64,000 nucleotides of DNA, taken from NCBI GenBank assembly GCA_934561555.1, contig CAKTGQ010000010.1:1-64000 (forward strand), given 5' to 3'. The DNA comes from an uncultured Faecalibacterium sp. GTDB taxonomy: Bacteria; Bacillota; Clostridia; Oscillospirales; Ruminococcaceae. A program made the position numbers and the translations under genes. Below the pieces are notes generated by a model that saw nothing but the letters and a program-made list of their open reading frames with translations, was not told the DNA's origin and did no database searches. This document shows, in pieces, positions 59,264-64,000 of this stretch; positions within the stretch are counted from its first letter, which is position 1; the number at the start of each line of letters is the position of its first letter.

Positions 59264-60652
59264 ATGGAACGTACCGAGATCCTTTCGCTGTTCAAGAACA
59301 CCCCGGCGGACGGCACCGAGATCACCGTCTGCGGCTGGGCAAAGAACATCCGCGACTCCAAGAACATCGGCTTCATCGCCCTGTCGGACGGCGGCTGCTT
59401 CAAGACCCTGCAGGTCGTGTTGGAGGCCGGCAAGCTGGAAAACTACGAAGAGGTCATCCACACCGGCCTGTACAGCAGCCTGCGCATCAAGGGCAAGCTG
59501 GTGCTCACCCCGCAGGCAAAGCAGCCCTTTGAGCTGAACGCCGAGAGCGTGGAGATCCTGGGCGACTGCCCCGCCGACGAGTATCCCCTGCAGAAAAAGA
59601 AGATGAGCATGGAGTATCTGCGCACCATGCCCACCCTGCGTCCCCGCACCAACACCTTCAACGCCGCTTTCCGCGTGCGCAGCGTGGCAGCCTACGCCAT
59701 CCACAAGTTCTTCCAGGAGAACGGCTTTGTCTACGCCCACTCTCCGCTGATCACCGCCTCCGACTGTGAGGGTGCCGGCGAGATGTTCCGTGTGACCACG
59801 CTGGATCTGGACAATGTGCCCAAGACCGAGGACGGCGCTGTGGATTACAGCCAGGACTTCTTTGAAAAGCCGGTCAACCTGACCGTTTCCGGCCAGCTGG
59901 AAGCCGAGGCTATGGCGATGGCATTCGGCAAGGTGTACACCTTTGGCCCCACCTTCCGCGCCGAGAAGAGCTTTACCACCCGTCACGCCGCCGAATTCTG
60001 GATGATCGAGCCGGAGATGGCTTTCTGCGACCTGAACGGCTACATGGACAACGCCGAGGCTATGATCAAGTACGTCATCCGCTATGTGCTGGACAACTGC
60101 CCGGACGAGATGGCCTTCTTCAACCAGTTCATTGATAAGGGTCTTGTCGAGCGTCTGGAGCTGGTGGCAAACAGCGATTTCGCCCGCATCAGCTACACCG
60201 AAGCCATTGAGATCCTGGAAAAGAACAACAAGAAGTTCCAGTACCCCGTGGAGTGGGGCGTGGATATCCAGACCGAGCACGAGCGCTACCTGACCGAGGT
60301 GGTGTTCAAGAAGCCGGTCTTTGTCACCGACTACCCCAAGGAGATCAAGAGCTTCTACATGAAGCAGAACGCCGACGGCAAGACCGTGGCGGCAGCAGAT
60401 ATGCTGGTGCCCGGCATCGGCGAGCTGATCGGCGGCAGCCAGCGTGAAGAGGACTACGGCAAGCTGGTAGCCCGCATGGACGAGCTGGGCATGGATAAGA
60501 CCAACTACGAGTGGTACCTGAACCTGCGCAAGTTCGGCGGCGTGGAGCACGCAGGCTACGGCTTGGGCTTTGAGCGTATGATCATGTACCTCACCGGCAT
60601 CCAGAACATCCGTGACGTGCTGCCCTTCCCCCGCACCGCATACGGCTTCTGA
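59264..60652 (+). CDS. asnS: Asparaginyl-tRNA synthetase
   Basis: 462 residues, class IIb. N-terminal OB-fold anticodon-binding domain ([21 protein letters not shown] near 16-36), motif 2 TFRAEKS near 230, and motif 3 [20 protein letters not shown] at the C-terminus, ending FPRTAYGF as usual for AsnRS. ATG 59264 has AAGGAG 7 nt upstream. Controlled by the T-box leader. Confidence 0.97.
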   Translation: MERTEILSLFKNTPADGTEITVCGWAKNIRDSKNIGFIALSDGGCFKTLQVVLEAGKLENYEEVIHTGLYSSLRIKGKLVLTPQAKQPFELNAESVEILGDCPADEYPLQKKKMSMEYLRTMPTLRPRTNTFNAAFRVRSVAAYAIHKFFQENGFVYAHSPLITASDCEGAGEMFRVTTLDLDNVPKTEDGAVDYSQDFFEKPVNLTVSGQLEAEAMAMAFGKVYTFGPTFRAEKSFTTRHAAEFWMIEPEMAFCDLNGYMDNAEAMIKYVIRYVLDNCPDEMAFFNQFIDKGLVERLELVANSDFARISYTEAIEILEKNNKKFQYPVEWGVDIQTEHERYLTEVVFKKPVFVTDYPKEIKSFYMKQNADGKTVAAADMLVPGIGELIGGSQREEDYGKLVARMDELGMDKTNYEWYLNLRKFGGVEHAGYGLGFERMIMYLTGIQNIRDVLPFPRTAYGF

Positions 60653-60671
60653 GAAGCGCGCATACTTTTAC

Positions 60672-60705
60672 CGGGCTGCTGCATTCCGCAGCGGCCCGTT
60701 TTTGG
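60672..60705 (+). terminator. Terminator after asnS
   Basis: CGGGCTGCTGC (60672-60682) / GCAGCGGCCCG (60688-60698), loop ATTCC, followed by TTTTT. Confidence 0.9.
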
Positions 60706-60718
60706 TTGAACGGAAAGC

Positions 60719-60926
60719 GCCCTCTCAGTCAAAGCCTGACGGCTTTGCCAGATTCCCCCTTTTGTCGCTGCGCGACATCTTCCCCCGGAGCGGGGGAAGT
60801 CTTTCCTCAAAGAGAGAGCCAAGAGCACTGCCGGAAACTTTCTCTTTGCGCCTAATACTTTAGCAACGAACGTAATGGCTTGGCTCTCCCTTTGGGAGAG
60901 CTGGCGCGGGAGCGCCTGAGAGGGCG
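60719..60926. repeat. Family B element
   Basis: CCCTCTCAGTC start, CAAAGCC-TGAC-GGCTTTG, GTCGC-TGC-GCGAC, CTTCCCCCGGAGCGGGGGAAG, TCTCCC/GGGAGA, GGCGC-GGGA-GCGCC, end CTGAGAGGG. Confidence 0.75.
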
Positions 60927-60961
60927 TTCTACCTGACTTTTCAACAAGGAGCACAAAACAA

Positions 60962-62005
60962 GTGGAAAACATTTCGCCTGCCCTCTTGGAGTGGTTTTAC
61001 AAGAACCGCCGCAGCCTGCCTTTTCGGGAGGACCCCACCTCCTACCATGTGTGGCTCAGCGAGGTGATGCTGCAGCAGACCCGGGTGTCGGCGGTGCTGC
61101 CGTATTACTACCGCTTTCTGGAAGAGCTGCCGGATATCCCCGCGCTTGCCGCCTGTGAGGAGGAAAAGCTGCATAAGCTGTGGGAGGGGCTGGGCTATTA
61201 CAGCCGGGTGCGCAACCTGCAAAAGGCCGCAAAGCTCGTCTGTGCACAGTACGGCGGGCAGCTGCCTGCCGACTACGCCGCCCTGCGTGCGCTGCCCGGC
61301 ATCGGGGAGTACACCGCCGGTGCCATTGCGTCCATCAGCTTCGGCTTGCCCGTGCCCGCCGTGGACGGCAATGTGCTGCGGGTGTTTTCCCGCCTGTATA
61401 ATGACCCGGGCGTGATTACAGAACCGGCGGTAAAAAAGGCCTTTACCGCCCGGGTCATGGAGCATCAGCCGCCGGAAAAGGCGGGGGATTACAATCAGGC
61501 GCTGATGGAACTGGGTGCGCTGGTCTGCGTGCCCAACGGCGCGCCCCTGTGCGGACAGTGCCCGCTGGCAGAAGTCTGCCTTGCCCGGGCGGCGGGCACC
61601 ACCGCCCAGCTGCCCCAGAAGGCAAAGCCCAAGCCCCGCAAGCTTGTGCCGGTAACGCTGGCGCTGGTGGAAAGCCCGGCGGGCTTTCTGGTGCAGCAGC
61701 GGCCGGAAAAAGGGCTGCTTGCCGGGCTGTGGCAGCCGGTATTGTGGGAAGGCGAGCATCTTTTGCAGGCCGAGGTGCTGGCGCGGCTTGCGGCACTGGG
61801 GCTGAACACTGACGCGGCAGCTCCCGCTGCCCTGCCCGCCGCAAAGCATATCTTTACCCATATCGAGTGGCTCATGTCCGGCGTGCAACTGCGCGTTCCG
61901 GCGCAGAGTGCCCCGGCGGGCTATGTCTGGGCAAGCCGGGAGGCTCTGCGCACCACCTACGCCCTGCCCGGTGCGTTCCGGGCGTACAAGCCGCTGCTGC
62001 TGTGA
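60962..62005 (+). CDS. mutY: A/G-specific adenine glycosylase
   Basis: 347 residues. MutY removes adenine opposite 8-oxoguanine. Catalytic Glu34 (SEVMLQQTRV), helix-hairpin-helix LPGIGEYTAGAI (111-122), Asp135 (VDGNVLR), and the [4Fe-4S] cysteines 189, 197, 200 and 206; then a NUDIX-like C-terminal domain (about 225-347) that reads 8-oxoG. The start is GTG with AAGGAG about 11 nt upstream. Confidence 0.95.
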   Translation: MENISPALLEWFYKNRRSLPFREDPTSYHVWLSEVMLQQTRVSAVLPYYYRFLEELPDIPALAACEEEKLHKLWEGLGYYSRVRNLQKAAKLVCAQYGGQLPADYAALRALPGIGEYTAGAIASISFGLPVPAVDGNVLRVFSRLYNDPGVITEPAVKKAFTARVMEHQPPEKAGDYNQALMELGALVCVPNGAPLCGQCPLAEVCLARAAGTTAQLPQKAKPKPRKLVPVTLALVESPAGFLVQQRPEKGLLAGLWQPVLWEGEHLLQAEVLARLAALGLNTDAAAPAALPAAKHIFTHIEWLMSGVQLRVPAQSAPAGYVWASREALRTTYALPGAFRAYKPLLL

Positions 62006-62102
62006 TTTTGGCAATTTGCTGTAATGCGCCGCGCCAAAACCGGCACACTGCCCAAAGTGTGTCCCGCAGCACCTTCGGGGCGTGAAAATTGGGGCGCAAC
62101 GG

Positions 62103-62131
62103 TTGTAATTTTGGACGCGAACGGGTATAAT
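62103..62131 (+). promoter_or_regulatory. Promoter of the small membrane protein gene
   Basis: -35 TTGTAA (62103-62108), 17-bp spacer, -10 TATAAT (62126-62131). The leader has a GGCGGC...GCCGCC-like hairpin (62143-62161). Confidence 0.7.
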
Positions 62132-62246
62132 AAAAGCTACAAGGCGGCGCTGATCGCCGCTTGAATCAAGATCCTTTTGCGGGATGCCCGCTGGAAAAAT
62201 CAAGCTGAAACAACGTTTCAACTGCAAAAAGGAGTGTACTGAATCT

Positions 62247-62441
62247 ATGAAAAAATCTTGCTTGGTCGCTGTGATCGCCGTTCTGGCTGCTGTGGCTGGT
62301 GCGCTGGCTGCTGTGGCACTTTACCTGAACCGCCGCGAGAAGGAGCTGGACGAATACGAGCGCCTGCTGTTCGGCGAGGATGACGCAACCACCGTAGAGC
62401 CGGAGGAAGCCGCTGCTGAGGACGAGACCGAGGCAGAATAA
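62247..62441 (+). CDS. Small single-pass membrane protein with acidic tail
   Basis: 64 residues: MKKSCLVAVIAVLAAVAGALAA membrane helix, a basic/acidic juxtamembrane stretch (LNRREKELDEYERLLFGEDD) and a strongly acidic end (EPEEAAAEDETEAE). Similar short proteins, one helix then REKELDEYE, are common in gut Clostridia and uncharacterised. GGAG lies about 13 nt before the ATG, which is long. It has its own promoter and terminator. Confidence 0.75.
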   Translation: MKKSCLVAVIAVLAAVAGALAAVALYLNRREKELDEYERLLFGEDDATTVEPEEAAAEDETEAE

Positions 62442-62484
62442 TTCCCCTAAAATACCGGAAACTGCCGGGAAGATAAGCGCATCG

Positions 62485-62535
62485 GGGCGCACGGAGCAGT
62501 CTGTCTGAACGGACTGTCCCGGTGCGCCCTTTTTG
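62485..62535 (+). terminator. Terminator after the small membrane protein gene
   Basis: GGGCGCAC / GTGCGCCC outer stem with an inner CAGTC/GACTG, followed by a T run. Confidence 0.8.
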
Positions 62536-62553
62536 TACATAAGGAGAAGGAAC

Positions 62554-63858
62554 ATGAAGCGTTTTTTGCTTTGGCTCATCAGTGTGGCGCTGGGTGTGGT
62601 GGTGCTGCTGGCGGCTGTGATGGGTGTAAGCTATGCCTTTACCACCGAGGGCGGCTGCCCGGACGGCGCGGCGCAGTTCGGCGGGCAGGCGCTGGAGACC
62701 AACGGCTCCTGCTGGCAGGTGCCGCTGCTGGGTGGGCAGCTGGATAAGGTATTTGCCAGCCCCGCCACCCTGACCGTGCAGAAGCTGGGGGTGTTGTACA
62801 CCGCCCACCCGGAGCTTACAGTGCCGGAGTGGACGGGCTACACCGCCCTGACCATCCAGAATGCGGCGGGGGATGTGCTGTTTGCGGGCAGCGCGGGGGA
62901 GTACCAGAACTTCCTCTTCCCCGCGAACGGCGAGTATAAGGCGGAGCTGACCGCATGGCGTGTGCCCAAGGGCGGGGTCATTACCCAGTTCGAGGGCGGC
63001 AGCACCGGGCAGCTGCGCAAAAACTTAGGTTTGGAGCGCCCGGCCAAACCCACCGGCTGGTACCGGTACAGTTTCCGATTCACCTTGCAGGCCAGCGCGG
63101 AGGTAGAGCTTTCCGCTGAGCGGGTGGAGCAGGGCGGCACGGTGGGCGTGCGCATCTCCGGCATGACCGGGGACGCCGTGCCCACCATCGAGACCGACCT
63201 TGGCAGCGTGCAGTGCGTGCGCGCCGCCGAGGGCTGGCGCGCCTATATCCCGGCGGCGTATAACGCCTCCTCCGGCGGGCACGAGGTGAACATCACGGTG
63301 AACGGCGAGACCATCACCCGCACCCTGACCGTGCTGCCGAAGGACTTTGGCACGGTGGAGGCGGAGGCCGAAGAGCCCGCCCCGGAGAGCGCCAATGCAC
63401 AGTTCCGCAGCGCCATCTGGCCGCTGTACGAAGCTGCCGCCACCGCCAAGCAGTGGCAGGGCGGCTTTGTGCCCCCGGCCGAGGATTCCATGACCCTGGT
63501 GGACTACGGGCAAATTAAAGTAACGAACGGCCAGCAGGGCAGCCGCTCCAACTCCACAAAACTGTACACCATCCCCGGTGCGCCCTGCCGCGCCGCAGCC
63601 AACGGCACGGTGGTGTTTGCGGGCAATTTGGAACTTACCGGCAACACGGTGGTCATCGACCATGGCTGCGGGCTGCGCAGCTATCTGTACGGCTTGCAGG
63701 AGCTTTCGGTCAGCAAGGGACAGACCGTGGAAAAGGGACAGGCTGTGGGCGTACTGGGCGAAGAGCTGACCATGGATTTCAAGCTGGGCAGCAGGAGCGT
63801 GAACCCGCGTCTGCTGTTCCAGACCTCTGGCGGGTTGTTCTGGAAGGAAAACGGCTGA
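62554..63858 (+). CDS. M23/LytM-like membrane protein lacking zinc ligands
   Basis: 434 residues: membrane helix (about 4-26), two beta-rich extracellular domains, and a C-terminal LytM/M23-like barrel. The barrel is recognisable from PCRAAANGTVVFAGNLELTG, VVIDHGCGLRSYLYGLQEL and VEKGQAVGVLG, the core of M23 peptidases. The metal ligands are gone: no HxGxD before the barrel, YLYGL where YxHL is expected, and MDFKLG in place of HLHFE. It is therefore probably a non-enzymatic LytM protein, like EnvC/NlpD activators of amidases. AAGGAG is 6 nt before the ATG. Confidence 0.8.
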   Translation: MKRFLLWLISVALGVVVLLAAVMGVSYAFTTEGGCPDGAAQFGGQALETNGSCWQVPLLGGQLDKVFASPATLTVQKLGVLYTAHPELTVPEWTGYTALTIQNAAGDVLFAGSAGEYQNFLFPANGEYKAELTAWRVPKGGVITQFEGGSTGQLRKNLGLERPAKPTGWYRYSFRFTLQASAEVELSAERVEQGGTVGVRISGMTGDAVPTIETDLGSVQCVRAAEGWRAYIPAAYNASSGGHEVNITVNGETITRTLTVLPKDFGTVEAEAEEPAPESANAQFRSAIWPLYEAAATAKQWQGGFVPPAEDSMTLVDYGQIKVTNGQQGSRSNSTKLYTIPGAPCRAAANGTVVFAGNLELTGNTVVIDHGCGLRSYLYGLQELSVSKGQTVEKGQAVGVLGEELTMDFKLGSRSVNPRLLFQTSGGLFWKENG

Positions 63859-63883
63859 GCCGTAGGATGCAGGAGGAACGACA

Positions 63884-64000
63884 TTGAAAAAGAGGATCAT
63901 TGCATGGGCGGTGCTGCTCTCGGTGTGCGCAGCAGCCCTTGGGCTGTGGTGCAGCGCCGCCGCAGGCAAAACTGCCCGCACCCTGTCCTGTGAGGAGGAG
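63884..64000 (+). CDS. Secreted or lipid-anchored protein, N-terminal fragment
   Basis: Begins at TTG 63884 with AGGAGG 7 nt upstream; no ATG is suitably placed. Reads MKKRIIAWAVLLSVCAAALG then LWCSAAAGKTARTLSCEEE, a signal peptide followed by a few mature residues, and runs off the window. It is 25 bp after the LytM-like gene and probably in its operon. Function cannot be told. Confidence 0.6.
   Translation, partial: MKKRIIAWAVLLSVCAAALGLWCSAAAGKTARTLSCEEE

Overview
The window is GC-rich, gene-dense DNA from a Gram-positive anaerobe of the Clostridia. The hrcA-grpE-dnaK-dnaJ order behind a CIRCE site, the rpsT/gpr/spoIIP neighbourhood, a T-box in front of asnS and several sporulation genes all point there. 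Gene content and the very abundant short hairpin repeats look most like Faecalibacterium or a close Oscillospiraceae/Ruminococcaceae relative. That genus call is inference; no rRNA gene is present and I saw no tRNA.

Layout. 1-2.6 kb: the N-terminal part of a secreted protein behind a promoter with paired DtxR-like boxes, then a MATE exporter. 2.6-11.3 kb: a complete minus-strand histidine operon (hisZG fusion, hisD, hisC, hisB, hisH, hisA, hisF, hisIE, PHP histidinol-phosphatase), interrupted by hairpin repeats. 11.4-21.2 kb: small EamA transporter, MarR regulator, NhaC antiporter, thioesterase, a zinc-type module (ArsR sensor, HMA protein, P-type ATPase), MTA/SAH nucleosidase and YchF. 21.4-24.9 kb: an HTH-Fic protein beside a perfect inverted repeat, then a two-component system. 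25.3-33.7 kb: rpe with a structured leader, a divergent RnfD-RnfE-RnfA trio lacking all four iron-sulfur cysteines, a DUF4015-like glycosidase-fold protein, DUF1015, a DEAD-box helicase and RlmA. 33.9-42.1 kb: second MATE, AGCS symporter, LCP-like protein, a MocR/PdxR-like regulator divergent from an ECF substrate-binding subunit, a BaiN-like flavoprotein and SpoVT. 42.4-47.6 kb: the HrcA heat-shock cluster. 47.7-52.0 kb: two double-glycine-leader peptides and a DHHW/MBOAT/DUF4358 O-acylation cassette. 52.1-64 kb: VanY-type peptidase, spoVAC-AD-AE, rpsT, gpr, spoIIP, lipoprotein, T-box-asnS, mutY, and a metal-site-less M23-like protein.

The intergenic space is largely built from two families of short interspersed elements. 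Family A has conserved flanks, A/T-rich termini and a 15-16 bp hairpin closed by an invariant TGCG loop (CGCA on the other strand). Family B has CCCTCTC...GAGAGGG ends. In both, stem sequence differs from copy to copy while base pairing is kept, which is covariation visible by eye. Two copies of a roughly 470 bp composite (C) carry a family A unit plus extra hairpins. Elements abut genes so closely that they supply stop codons or, for hisA, probably the ribosome-binding site.

The least explained items are the cluster-less Rnf-like membrane trio, the covarying hairpin elements, and the pair of double-glycine-leader peptides with no exporter nearby.
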